Source: Galbibacter marinus (GTDB lineage Bacteria; Bacteroidota; Bacteroidia; Flavobacteriales; Flavobacteriaceae). From it: a stretch of DNA of 33,279 nt. Of the stretch, positions 1 through 9,117 are shown piece by piece. Below the pieces are notes generated by a model, which saw only the letters and a program-made list of their open reading frames with translations, searched no databases and was not told where the DNA came from. The stretch's first letter is position 1; every line of letters starts with the position of its first letter. The stretch lies in assembly GCF_000300875.1 (NCBI RefSeq), contig NZ_AMSG01000029.1, positions 1-33,279 on the forward strand. Direction: 5' to 3'. Made by a program: the position numbers and the translations under genes.

Positions 1-692
1 TCAATTTAGACCCAACTTTTGAGATTGATCCATCATTCCTAAAGCCCTCGCTGAGTAGCCTCCCCAATTTCTCCTTTATTTGAAATTCATAAAGATCAAT
101 TAAAGTCCATATAGCCTATTTCGCCCAGAGAATAACCCGGGAAAAGTAAATGTATTATAATCTAAAAAGGGACATACAGTCGTTAGAAGACCTAAAAGAC
201 ATTTTAAATTAATGCTCCAAAAACTCATAATTATGTTGAAAACACACCTTTCTACAAAAGAAGCTTTATTCGTTGAAAACTCCCATTTGATACGTGTTTT
301 TAAGGAATAAAGAGAGTGCTCCTTCCTATTAATCTATTTCAGTTTAGTTCTCCAGAATGATTAATTGTTCTCCAAAACCAATTCATTCCATGGTATATAT
401 TTTAAAATATATACCATTTAAATAGACATTGAAAAAGATAAAGGAATTATGATGACCGACCATTATTACAATGATGTACTTGAAATAGCTGACGGGTACT
501 TTATTTTGAAGGAAGCAAAAAATTGATATAATTCACAAATCGGATCTCGTTAAACATGAGTATCTAAAAGACAAATGAAGTAAAGTGCATTCGTGCTGTT
601 CGCCTCCATTTTGAATTGTTTTTAATTCCTAAACAATCCGATTTAGCTATAGCTCTACCCGTATGTCTAAAATCAAAGTTTTGGAGAAGGTT
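1..692. other. Gene-free left edge
   Basis: No convincing gene is visible. Two mini-ORFs exist on the plus strand: 233-310 (25 codons) and 449-526 (25 codons, preceded by an AAGGAATT stretch). A startless open frame runs on the minus strand at about 2-120 off the left edge. None matches a family I recognise. The stretch looks like decayed or regulatory sequence downstream of the exopolysaccharide operon. Its one striking element is the palindrome at 390-417. Confidence 0.5.
390..417. repeat. Perfect 28-bp AT-rich palindrome
   Basis: The 14-base half ATGGTATATATTTT is followed directly by its exact reverse complement, with no loop. The flanking bases (C at 389, T at 418) no longer pair. It could be an operator, a cruciform-prone site or the scar of a mobile element. 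It lacks a T-tract next to a GC stem, so it is not a standard terminator. Confidence 0.8.
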
Positions 693-1235
693 CTAATTAC
701 CAGTATTGTCGTTATCGGTTGAGGTTTCGATATAATAACCTTTATTATTCTCCTTGCCATCCACCAAACTTTTGATACTTCCGCTTGATTTTTGCTCCTC
801 AAAGTACAATTCTTCATAATCCTTAGTGTATAAGGCGTCAGGAACAACGTTGACATCAAATATTGCCTCCCGAGTCTTACCATCTACAAAGTTGCCGTAA
901 AGCGTGATATAATGCTTTGCAAGACCCACATTTTTTTGACTGTCATAACTCAAACGCAAAACACCTGTTTCTCCTTTGGGAACAAAATCCAAAGTTGATT
1001 TACCAGAGAGGTATAAACACCCACAAGAAGTAATAACCTCATCGATAATTAGTGGGTACTCCCCTGTGTTATTAATATAAAAAACAACGTCCAACTCCTG
1101 CCCTGCCAGTACGGGCCAATAATGCCTATTGTTATCTAGTATCTCAATGGAAGTTTTCCGGTCTTTGATATCAGTACCGCAAGCCCATAATGCCAGGGAA
1201 ATGACCGAAATCAATAACCACAGTTGTGTTTTCAT
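693..1235 (-). CDS. DUF1573-family lipoprotein
   Basis: This 180-residue protein begins with a lipoprotein signal: a hydrophobic stretch ending LALWAC, so Cys19 would be the lipidated residue. The rest is one Ig-like DUF1573 domain, marked by the signature SCGC in an Asp-Glu-Val-rich strand and by the following GETGVLRLSYDS stretch. The C-terminus (about residues 140-180) is polar and probably flexible. DUF1573 proteins are common in Bacteroidota and have no settled function. It is the last gene of the leftward exopolysaccharide-type operon, 23 bases after the DUF4838 gene. By position it could be a periplasmic or outer-membrane accessory factor, but that is inference. Family assignment is fairly sure; the role is unknown. 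Confidence 0.8.
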   Translation of the reverse strand: MKTQLWLLISVISLALWACGTDIKDRKTSIEILDNNRHYWPVLAGQELDVVFYINNTGEYPLIIDEVITSCGCLYLSGKSTLDFVPKGETGVLRLSYDSQKNVGLAKHYITLYGNFVDGKTREAIFDVNVVPDALYTKDYEELYFEEQKSSGSIKSLVDGKENNKGYYIETSTDNDNTGN

Positions 1236-1258
1236 ATTTTCTTTTTTATAATTCTTTT

Positions 1259-3364
1259 TTACTTTATTAGTCTAACCTCATCCAAAGCAATCGTTGATTT
1301 ACCCCCTTGTTTTTTTTTGAATATTCGGATCTGCACGGCTTTGGTATTCTCAGAAAAATCCACCTCTGTTCGGATGCGGTAAACTGTTTCTGAGATTTTC
1401 GTAGGAACTAGGGTGTATAACACCTGACTTCCATTGGTTATTTCCACCTGCTCTGGGGATAATATCCCATGTTTAGACATATTTAAAAAACGCATTTCCA
1501 GAACATTCCCTTTACCTTCACTGGGTAGTTCCATTGACAATTCCCATACCTCACCTCCATTAATCACCCATCCTTGGTGGTAATCATATGTAAAACCACT
1601 TAAACCATCGTAAAGAATACTAGCATCTTGATAATCGTGATCAGGAACAGATACAAAAGAAATACCGCTTTGGGATAACATATTGGGTTCTAATCCATGC
1701 TGTACCAAGTCTTCCCACTGCTCTATATAAGTAAGTAAACCTCCACGTACTTCTCGATAATTTGCCATATCCGAAAATCTACCATGTCGTTTTAATCGTT
1801 CTATGATTTCTTTTATCTCTGGTTTGACATGGAGATGATCAGATGTTTTTTCAAAGCCTCCATGATCCCCTAAACCTTCGTGATAAGCAACCTGTAATCG
1901 TGTAAAACTCAAGGCTGTTATTAATTTATCCAAACGAAGGTACTCTTCACCTGAGCTCTGGTTAACCATAACCTTAAGCGAATTGTAAAAGGAAACAAAT
2001 TGCTCGGTATTGAGATATGTCTTTACAATATTGTCAAAGCTTCCATAAAGTGGCCAGGGTCTATTATTGGTCATTTTATGATCTTCCAGTTGTAGGTAAT
2101 AATTGGCCAACAAAGCAGAAGATTTTGGATAAAATTTTTTCAAATACCGATGCACTAGAACATCAACATCTGAATCCTTGTCGATCATTAAGGCAGACAG
2201 AACATAGGTTTTCACATCATCAAAAGGAGAATAGTCATAACCGCTTCCATTTAAAAACAAGCCTTTCACGCCTGCTGACTTAAAGGAAGGTATCTGTTGT
2301 TGAAATCCTTTGAGAACCGGTAGTGGACTGAGGTAATCGTCAAAATTTGAGATATAACCCCAGAGATATATTTTAGATACTCTTTCTATCCAATTCTTAA
2401 GTTCTTTCTCCCATTTAGAAAATTTTGGATGTCCTTCCAGGTTGATGCCTTTTGGTAAATCTATGGACGTGAAAAACACTCCTGTATTGGTTGCCCAGGT
2501 TTTTCTTGGTGCTTCTCTTGTCGTCCTATATGCTATGGTAAAGAAGTGATGTTCCGGGTAATGATCAGCTAATTTATTCAACAAATACCCAACTGCTGGG
2601 GTTGCTAATTGGTCAGTATTCCCCAATTTAGAACATTGGTCACAAACGCAAACCAGATCGTTATCATTAGGTGCGACCATAAACCAATATGGTTTTTTGG
2701 TTCCGTCGCCGAACTGCTCCTCAACGTAGTGCTTAAGCTGTTTGTATAAGGCATTAGAGGAGAAGCAATACTGCTGCTTATTACTGACGCCATTGACTTG
2801 AGCATAAATTTCTTGATTTGCTACTATTAGCTTATGCAAATTATGACCCCATAAACCCCAGTTTTCATCGAGGTTATTTGTTCCCAAAATACCCGCATAC
2901 TCAGGATTGGTGTTTGGTTCAAGGTGTGGTTCGCGATATTCAAAATCAAACCTGCGACATTGGTCGCCAAAGCTTATAAATGAGGGCGGAAGGTCTGAAA
3001 TGGTAAAATTCTGATCTGTTTCACCAATACTTGCCATCAGCTGGTAGGTCACAAACAGCATGGCACGTTTATTTTTTACGCGCAGTATGAGAACGCCCTC
3101 CTTGTTGGAAAAGCAATAATCGTATTCCAATGTTGGCACGATCTCGAGATAGAACTCTTGATACCCAGTAGAGACCTTGAGATCTTCAGATTTGATTACC
3201 TTGGTTTTATCGAAACTCCTCATGTAAAGATGGCTGTATAGATAGTCCACCCATTGCCGGCTCAAGTGATCCTCCGCACCACTAATGCTATAGAATGATC
3301 CTTGGGCATAGACGCACCACTGAATACAGCTAAGCAGACAACATAGAAGCAATCGGGTCCTCAT
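1259..3364 (-). CDS. Secreted DUF4838 protein, glycosidase-like
   Basis: The 701-residue protein carries a Sec signal peptide ending near CVYAQG (about residue 21). The middle (about 130-450) matches the DUF4838 family, which is thought to adopt a glycoside-hydrolase-like barrel. Visible family marks are WGLWGHNLHKL (about 169-179), the segment ending in the Cys cluster Cys239-Val-Cys241 with Cys244, and aromatic barrel segments such as KIYLWGYISN. The last 140 residues look like a beta-sandwich of the carbohydrate-binding kind, with LYDGL and alternating strands. It lies only 4 bases after the TPR/barrel gene, so the two are translationally linked. In pga operons the comparable slot is held by PgaB, a deacetylase plus hydrolase. 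A polymer-trimming role here is plausible but unproven. I see no polysaccharide-deacetylase motif. Confidence 0.78.
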   Translation of the reverse strand: MRTRLLLCCLLSCIQWCVYAQGSFYSISGAEDHLSRQWVDYLYSHLYMRSFDKTKVIKSEDLKVSTGYQEFYLEIVPTLEYDYCFSNKEGVLILRVKNKRAMLFVTYQLMASIGETDQNFTISDLPPSFISFGDQCRRFDFEYREPHLEPNTNPEYAGILGTNNLDENWGLWGHNLHKLIVANQEIYAQVNGVSNKQQYCFSSNALYKQLKHYVEEQFGDGTKKPYWFMVAPNDNDLVCVCDQCSKLGNTDQLATPAVGYLLNKLADHYPEHHFFTIAYRTTREAPRKTWATNTGVFFTSIDLPKGINLEGHPKFSKWEKELKNWIERVSKIYLWGYISNFDDYLSPLPVLKGFQQQIPSFKSAGVKGLFLNGSGYDYSPFDDVKTYVLSALMIDKDSDVDVLVHRYLKKFYPKSSALLANYYLQLEDHKMTNNRPWPLYGSFDNIVKTYLNTEQFVSFYNSLKVMVNQSSGEEYLRLDKLITALSFTRLQVAYHEGLGDHGGFEKTSDHLHVKPEIKEIIERLKRHGRFSDMANYREVRGGLLTYIEQWEDLVQHGLEPNMLSQSGISFVSVPDHDYQDASILYDGLSGFTYDYHQGWVINGGEVWELSMELPSEGKGNVLEMRFLNMSKHGILSPEQVEITNGSQVLYTLVPTKISETVYRIRTEVDFSENTKAVQIRIFKKKQGGKSTIALDEVRLIK

Positions 3365-3368
3365 ATTT

Positions 3369-6173
3369 CTAAAATAAAATATTTACCTGCAAATACACAT
3401 TGAGTAAGTTACCATACTCCTGATCTGAAACCCTGTAGTTATTCATACTACCCAATATTGATCCCGATATATTTTTATAAATGGTATGACCAAATCCTGC
3501 ACCGATCATACTATTGGTCACAGCAAACGCATTATATAGCTGGTAATTAATTAGTTCTACATCGGGTGCGGAACCTACACTTGCTACAGCCATAATATAG
3601 CCATTGTGGGAAGAGAAGTAATGCCTGGTGTCCAACGACAGGCTATAGAGTAAAGCACCATCCAAATAAAATTGGTGGTATCTGGCATTGATTCGAAATC
3701 TATCCCACTCCTTTGCCGCTCCAAAAACCGCATTGTACATATTCCCATCGCTCATACCCTGATCTAATTGTTCGTCTCTGAAGCTTCGCAACCCTATTCC
3801 GAGTTCGAATTGAATTCCTTTGAGGATTTCAAAATACCTAAACAGAGAAGCATTAAAGCTTAACATCGGGAAAAACTTATTAGACACTGCCACATTAGCC
3901 ATAGTTGATGTTCTTTCACTCCAGTCCCGCAACCACTCTCCTTGAAATTGAAGCCCCTTACCGGAGGTTCTTCCAGTGTAATAAACCCTTCCAGTATAGG
4001 TGTTTTCGCCTGCAGTATGGCTGTATCCCACAGATGATATTGAATTACTGGCGTAAGTACTTTCTTGATCACGGCTTCTAAAATGAGAGAGTACTACCTG
4101 GTTTTTATAGGTTTTGTTTTGAAGATAATTCAAACGACTTTTAAATCCTGTACGCTCCAAATCAGAAGGTTTGTAAAACCCTTGGTAATAATAGGCCGAG
4201 TCGAACTGCTTTAATTGCTCATAAGCCAATCCTTTTGTGTGCTTTAAAGACATGCTATTCGGCTCATAATGCAGAGCAGTGTTGAGCTTGTCTAAGGCTT
4301 CATTAGAATGCTTTTCTTTCAATAAAGCGAGAGAGTAATTCGTAGAAGTCTCCGAAAAAGCCTTTATCAACATTTCGTGATATGGGTTGGCTTTTAATTC
4401 ATCATGTAAGCCTTGGTAAACCTTCTCATAGGTATCAATATCTGCATTCTCACTATTGAGTTCTGCCAGTTTGATCTTAAAGAAGATATTTTCCGGATGA
4501 TATTGCTCCCCTTGTTCCACATAGGTACGCATCCGTTCAAGTGCATTGGTTTTATGAGCTAAGTTTATGGCATATCCAAGGGCTTTCTCGTTTGTAGGAT
4601 CATTATTCAACCAGAGATCAACAAAGTACAGAGCATCATCGTATCTAAAGTCCTTATTAAGATTAGTTACGACTTGTTCGGCCATATCAGCATACCCTCC
4701 AAGATAAACCTGCTTCTGATTTTCGTCAACCATGCCAACTGCCTTTTCATAAGCAGCAAAGGCCTGTGAGTAGCCCTTTTGTTGAAAGTAGAGTTCAGCT
4801 CGTTTGATTTGCAATTGCGGGGTGTTATCCTCTAAAGCAATGTCATCTAAAACAGCTAAAGCGTTACTGTAATCTTCATTTGCCAAATAGGCATTAAACA
4901 AAGTGTTTTGAGCATCAGCCCTCAACTGCCCACCTCCAAACTCCACCACTTGTTTTAAAAAAATAATGGCCTGGCTATAGTTTTCTGCTTCCATTCTATC
5001 CTTAGCCTGACTATATATCGTATTGACGTATGCAGCTCTCACGTTAGGATCATTGGAATATTGTGCAAAAAGTTCCTCCGCCACGCGATTTTCCTCCGCG
5101 GTGTTTCCCAAACGATTATATACCATCATTTCGTTTAATGACAATTCCTTGGAGTTGCCCCGAGCACTTTGATGATTTTTAACAATAAGTAAGGCTTCTT
5201 GATACTGCTGGTTTCGCATGGCATCATTAAACATATAACGGTAAGCCTCCTTATCCCCAGGATTAGCAGTCATTATTTTTCCATACAATGTCAAAGGTTC
5301 CTTGTCTCTCGCATCTCTGGCTGCTTCTTGTAAATAATATTGGTATTGCTCATAACGCTTGTTGCGCTGCAGAAATCCAAGGAGCTCATTATAGCGGTTT
5401 TGTTGAGCGAGAATCCCCGTCTTTTTATCGATGAGCAGTTCATTTTGTGGAAATCGAACCAATCCGCGTTCAACAAAGGCCAATGCACCTTCCTGATCAC
5501 CAGCTTTAAGATAATCATTTGATGCATTAATGTAATTGTTAATATTTTCGGGACTTTCCGTAACCAATTCCTTACTAAGCTGAATTGCTTTATCCATATC
5601 TCCAGCCATCCGATTGGCATTGGCTTGAACCTCCAGTTGATAGAGGTAGTCTTTCTTAAGAACACTGTCATTTGGAAATATCTGATTGATCCGTTTTTGC
5701 AAGCGATCAGCCTCAACAGCATTACCCTGCAATCGGTATAAGCCTATTTTCTTCCGCCATAGTCCCTTCCAATAGGGGTTAATCTCCAGAAGTTCGTTGA
5801 CATAACATATTGCACTAGAATAGCGGCCTGTTTCAGTTTCTAGGGTGACTAATAAATGTCTTGAATCGACATTTTCCTGATTGTATCGTATGGATCTATT
5901 CAATTCTAATCGAGCATTGTCATAATCTTTATGCTGTAGATGGTATTTCCCAACGAGCATTTTTAAATCGGAGTCCTTTGGGTACTTCTTAAGATTCTTA
6001 TCAGCGAGATCTTTACCTTGTTCCCAGCTCCCATCTGCATACAACTTGTTGATATGCCTTACAAGCTCACTCTTATCATTTAGAGTGATTTCTGTCTGTG
6101 CGTTAAGACTATATGGCAAAACAACACTGACAAGCAATAGCCGAACGAACAGTACTTTTGCTGACAGCTGCAT
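3369..6173 (-). CDS. TPR protein with YaiO-type outer-membrane barrel
   Basis: The open frame extends to an ATG at 6236. A good signal peptide (MQLSAKVLFV to LNAQ) begins only at the internal ATG at 6173, which I prefer; that gives about 934 residues. After the signal comes a long array of tetratricopeptide repeats (roughly 600 residues), seen as repeating helical pairs with Gly/Ala/Tyr at the usual positions. The last 250 residues are beta-rich, with alternating aromatic residues, and end in phenylalanine, as outer-membrane barrels do. They resemble the YaiO family. The design, periplasmic TPRs plus an export barrel, is that of PgaA or BcsC/AlgK-E type secretins for polysaccharide. It lies 14 bases (long start) or 77 bases (short start) after the glycosyltransferase gene, so it is probably the exit pore and scaffold of that synthase. 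Confidence 0.85.
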   Translation of the reverse strand: MQLSAKVLFVRLLLVSVVLPYSLNAQTEITLNDKSELVRHINKLYADGSWEQGKDLADKNLKKYPKDSDLKMLVGKYHLQHKDYDNARLELNRSIRYNQENVDSRHLLVTLETETGRYSSAICYVNELLEINPYWKGLWRKKIGLYRLQGNAVEADRLQKRINQIFPNDSVLKKDYLYQLEVQANANRMAGDMDKAIQLSKELVTESPENINNYINASNDYLKAGDQEGALAFVERGLVRFPQNELLIDKKTGILAQQNRYNELLGFLQRNKRYEQYQYYLQEAARDARDKEPLTLYGKIMTANPGDKEAYRYMFNDAMRNQQYQEALLIVKNHQSARGNSKELSLNEMMVYNRLGNTAEENRVAEELFAQYSNDPNVRAAYVNTIYSQAKDRMEAENYSQAIIFLKQVVEFGGGQLRADAQNTLFNAYLANEDYSNALAVLDDIALEDNTPQLQIKRAELYFQQKGYSQAFAAYEKAVGMVDENQKQVYLGGYADMAEQVVTNLNKDFRYDDALYFVDLWLNNDPTNEKALGYAINLAHKTNALERMRTYVEQGEQYHPENIFFKIKLAELNSENADIDTYEKVYQGLHDELKANPYHEMLIKAFSETSTNYSLALLKEKHSNEALDKLNTALHYEPNSMSLKHTKGLAYEQLKQFDSAYYYQGFYKPSDLERTGFKSRLNYLQNKTYKNQVVLSHFRSRDQESTYASNSISSVGYSHTAGENTYTGRVYYTGRTSGKGLQFQGEWLRDWSERTSTMANVAVSNKFFPMLSFNASLFRYFEILKGIQFELGIGLRSFRDEQLDQGMSDGNMYNAVFGAAKEWDRFRINARYHQFYLDGALLYSLSLDTRHYFSSHNGYIMAVASVGSAPDVELINYQLYNAFAVTNSMIGAGFGHTIYKNISGSILGSMNNYRVSDQEYGNLLNVYLQVNILF

Positions 6174-6250
6174 ATGGCTTATACCCCTAAAGGTTGATAA
6201 AGGAAATCTGTTTCCTAATTCTTTTGTTGATACCATTACTTGATTCTATT

Positions 6251-7696
6251 TTATTTGGTAACCTGAAGTTTGTTCTGCGGTTTGTTTTTGGAATGACCTT
6301 GCCTTGTCATTTCTCCCCATTTGAAGTTTCTTCCGGTAAGAAACTGCACATAACCTCTAAGGGTGAATACTATAGTTAGAGGATGATATACAAATGCTTC
6401 GAAAGATGCAAAGAGAATAAGTTTGAGGTACTCAGAGAGGTTATTGTACAATTTTTTAACCGTCAGGTCATAGCTGATGGTCAACAGTGAAACACAGGTA
6501 CCCAAAAGATAAACATAACCTAACATCAGCCAAAACGTATTGAAGTTCACCTGGCCGGTCCATAAAAGATAAAAAAGACACAATAACCCAAAAAATTCAA
6601 AAATTGGTGCAAGAAATTCGAAAATAAAGATGTAGGGCATCATGATCCAGCCCATACGACCGTACTTTCTGTTAAATAAGAACTTGCGGTGTACAAAGAA
6701 GATCTGCAAAAGACCTCTTCCCCAACGGGTACGTTGGCGACTAAGAACCTTGAGGTTTGGTGGTCCTTCTGTCCAACATAATGTATCAGGTACTTGGACA
6801 ATTCTGTATTGCTCATTGTTGTCACGCTTGTGTGCAATAATACGCAATGTCATATCGAGATCTTCAGCATGAGATAGGGGATCAAAACCACCCGCCTCTA
6901 TGACGATTTCTTTATTAAACAGTCCGAATCCACCCGATACATTGGTAACAGCATTAATCCTTGCCCATCCCATTTTAGCGACCAAATAAGACCGCATATA
7001 CTCGACTTCTTGAAAGGCAGGAATGATTCCTTTTGGTGGTCGTACTTCAGTGATTTCTCCATTGTCCACTTTGCAACCATTGGACATACGCATTGTAGCA
7101 CCAACCGCGATGACCTCAACATCGGAATCCATCACGGGAAGAATTACCTTAGTTAAGGTGTCCTTGGCCAATAGACAATCTACATCTGTATTTATAAAAT
7201 AATTGTGCCTAGCGACATTAACACCCGCGTTCATCGCATCTGACTTGGTCCCTCCATTAATTTTATCAACCACAGTCAATCGTTCAAATTGAGGATCTGT
7301 AGAACGGAAAATTCGCTTTACAGGTTTACATGGCACTTTACTTACATAAGCATAAGGCACTTGGGTGAGCGCAAAATGCTCGATAAGTAAATCCAAGGTT
7401 TTGTCCTTACTACCATCATTGACAATCACCACCTCGAAATTAGGATAATCCAAATTCAACAGTGTGCTTACATTATCTATAATAATAACCTCCTCATTGA
7501 AAGCAGGGGCAACAATAGATATCCCAGGAGCTGATTCGGGATGTTTTTTAAGGATCCGCTCTTCTTTACCACTGTAGCTCTGCTTACTTCGGATAATGTT
7601 AAAGTAGGCCATTAAGGCTAAGGTAGAATATATTAGCGTAAGGGCTGTGGCATAGAAATAGATCACATATTGATAAAATACAAAAAATGCTTCCAT
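6251..7696 (-). CDS. Processive family-2 glycosyltransferase (PgaC/IcaA-like)
   Basis: This is a 481-residue inner-membrane synthase. One membrane helix lies near residues 8-31 and about three more after residue 350. The GT2 catalytic core between them shows the nucleotide-binding NDGS (93-96), the metal-binding DVD (171-173), the acceptor acid motif with Glu278-Asp279, and QRTRW (321-325). The last is the Q/RxxRW signature of processive synthases such as PgaC, cellulose synthase and hyaluronan synthase. The family polymerises UDP-sugars and threads the chain across the membrane. The product cannot be deduced; poly-N-acetylglucosamine or another beta-linked polymer is possible. It is followed closely by the barrel gene and preceded by the HEAT protein, all on one strand. 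No PilZ domain is visible. The general class is very sure; the sugar is not. Confidence 0.9.
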   Translation of the reverse strand: MEAFFVFYQYVIYFYATALTLIYSTLALMAYFNIIRSKQSYSGKEERILKKHPESAPGISIVAPAFNEEVIIIDNVSTLLNLDYPNFEVVIVNDGSKDKTLDLLIEHFALTQVPYAYVSKVPCKPVKRIFRSTDPQFERLTVVDKINGGTKSDAMNAGVNVARHNYFINTDVDCLLAKDTLTKVILPVMDSDVEVIAVGATMRMSNGCKVDNGEITEVRPPKGIIPAFQEVEYMRSYLVAKMGWARINAVTNVSGGFGLFNKEIVIEAGGFDPLSHAEDLDMTLRIIAHKRDNNEQYRIVQVPDTLCWTEGPPNLKVLSRQRTRWGRGLLQIFFVHRKFLFNRKYGRMGWIMMPYIFIFEFLAPIFEFFGLLCLFYLLWTGQVNFNTFWLMLGYVYLLGTCVSLLTISYDLTVKKLYNNLSEYLKLILFASFEAFVYHPLTIVFTLRGYVQFLTGRNFKWGEMTRQGHSKNKPQNKLQVTK

Positions 7697-7784
7697 AACT
7701 TTTTGGTAAAAAGTGGGGTTTTCTGTCGCTTTTCAACACAAGGATGCGCCAAAAGGAGGATAGAGAAAAACCCAAAAGTGTGTG

Positions 7785-8939
7785 TTAGTTTAATTGGTAA
7801 TCGACTTGTGCATAAAGTGTTTTGTCAAATTCACTTTTAGTAACAACCACAGCTTTTAAACGGGATTTTCCTTGTTCCCCATATTGACCAATGGCATAAG
7901 CTAATTGAGTTTTTGTATCACTGTCAAAGGTTTGGTTATAAATAGTAATTAGGAAATCCAATACCTCCATACCACCAAGGTTCGGCAGAGATTTGATAAT
8001 ATTACGTTGAACCAACTTAGGAGAAACCTCATAGCTTTCCATAAACACCTCCTTAGCCAAAGTGTACTTCATTATCCCTAAAGACTTGACAATCTCGCAT
8101 TTTACTGTAATGTTGTCTTCTGTCTTAAAAAGCTCCAACAAAGCGGCACAACTGCCCGTTTGTTGAAAAAACCCTATTTCTCGAATCAAAAATGCACGAT
8201 ATCTTATATCAGACGCATCTACCCAGCTTATAAGTTGAGGCAATGCACTTTGTTTGGCTTGTTCACTCAAATAATAATGTAGGCGGATTTCATCCATGGC
8301 GTTAAATCCCGTATCAAAACCCTCTTCCAGAAATTTATAAGGATCATTAATATTGTATTTCATCATGGCCGCCCTAGCGTTTTTTCTAAGGCTCCCTTTT
8401 TTGTGGTATACCGATTGTTGAATGGAAGCTCCAGAAAGCCCGACGTTCAAATCATCTAATGCACGAATAGCTTCTTGTCTAAGTTTTGGACTACGAGCAC
8501 CCATAATTTTATTCCAGAAATCAATAATTCCAAAAGAATCCAATACGGTGACGTAATTATTTAGGTTTATTTTGTCGTGATTTGCTTGTCCTGCTTCAGT
8601 CAAGGCGACAATAAAGTCAGTAAACACTCGTTTTTGATAATTTCTTTTGACAAGAACCTTATCGTCCTTAAAGGTTTGGTTTATCTCATCCTGCTGATAA
8701 TTTTTAGAGGCATACAAAATGCTTTGTAGTCGATCAATTAAAAGACTTTCCTGTTTTCTTCTAGTGCGTTGGTAATCACTTTTTACCTTATGGGTTCTAA
8801 AGAATCTAAAAAAGGAAAAACAGTACACCAATAGTAGTACACCCACTAAAACGATGGTTGTTTTAATCACTATTGGGTATCCAACGAACTGAGAAAGCAA
8901 CCAGTTCCAATAATAACTTGCGTAGAAAATAAAATCCAT
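7785..8939 (-). CDS. Membrane-anchored HEAT-repeat protein
   Basis: The 384-residue protein has one clear membrane helix at about residues 24-46, then basic residues (RTHKVKSDYQRTRRK), so the rest is probably cytoplasmic. The remainder is all-helical with HEAT-like pairs, for example around KLRQEAIRALDDL, DIRYRAFLIREIGFF and ITVKCEIVKSLGIM. HEAT arrays are protein-binding scaffolds. As first gene of the operon, 88 bases ahead of the synthase, it could be a partner or regulator of the glycosyltransferase, in the structural place of PgaD or of a cyclic-di-GMP-type co-subunit. No enzymatic motif is seen. The repeat assignment is moderately sure; the role is inferred only from position. Confidence 0.7.
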   Translation of the reverse strand: MDFIFYASYYWNWLLSQFVGYPIVIKTTIVLVGVLLLVYCFSFFRFFRTHKVKSDYQRTRRKQESLLIDRLQSILYASKNYQQDEINQTFKDDKVLVKRNYQKRVFTDFIVALTEAGQANHDKINLNNYVTVLDSFGIIDFWNKIMGARSPKLRQEAIRALDDLNVGLSGASIQQSVYHKKGSLRKNARAAMMKYNINDPYKFLEEGFDTGFNAMDEIRLHYYLSEQAKQSALPQLISWVDASDIRYRAFLIREIGFFQQTGSCAALLELFKTEDNITVKCEIVKSLGIMKYTLAKEVFMESYEVSPKLVQRNIIKSLPNLGGMEVLDFLITIYNQTFDSDTKTQLAYAIGQYGEQGKSRLKAVVVTKSEFDKTLYAQVDYQLN

Positions 8940-9086
8940 ACTTTTTTATTAATAACCAATTTTGCCCCAAAGAGTTTAGGTTTATTAGGGGTTCAAAAAA
9001 AGTCTTTCAGCAATACTGCTTTAAACGTTTTTATCTTTAAAAAGCATCTTGTTGTAGGTATGATGCGAAATTGATTAAATTCGGTG

Positions 9087-9117
9087 CAAAGATCATCCAA
9101 AGTGTAAGTTTCTACAA
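9087..9117 (-). promoter_or_regulatory. Probable promoter of the exopolysaccharide operon
   Basis: On the minus strand TTG (9117-9115), a 20-base spacer and GATCTTTG (9094-9087) match the Bacteroidota consensus TTG-N19/20-TAnnTTTG with one mismatch in the -7 box. Transcription would start near 9080, leaving a leader of about 140 bases before the HEAT-protein start. The leader contains a 5-bp inverted repeat GCATC/GATGC at 9044-9066. Confidence 0.45.

Noticed and set aside
1-120. Startless open frame on the minus strand at the left edge
   Set aside because: It is about 39 codons long with a stop just upstream and no start codon. It could be a gene remnant, but nothing recognisable supports a call.
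647-883. 78-residue minus-strand ORF
   Set aside because: It overlaps the DUF1573 gene in another frame and shows no domain or signal.
5291-5722. 143-residue minus-strand ORF inside the TPR/barrel gene
   Set aside because: It is out of frame with a clear TPR gene and lacks any family signature.
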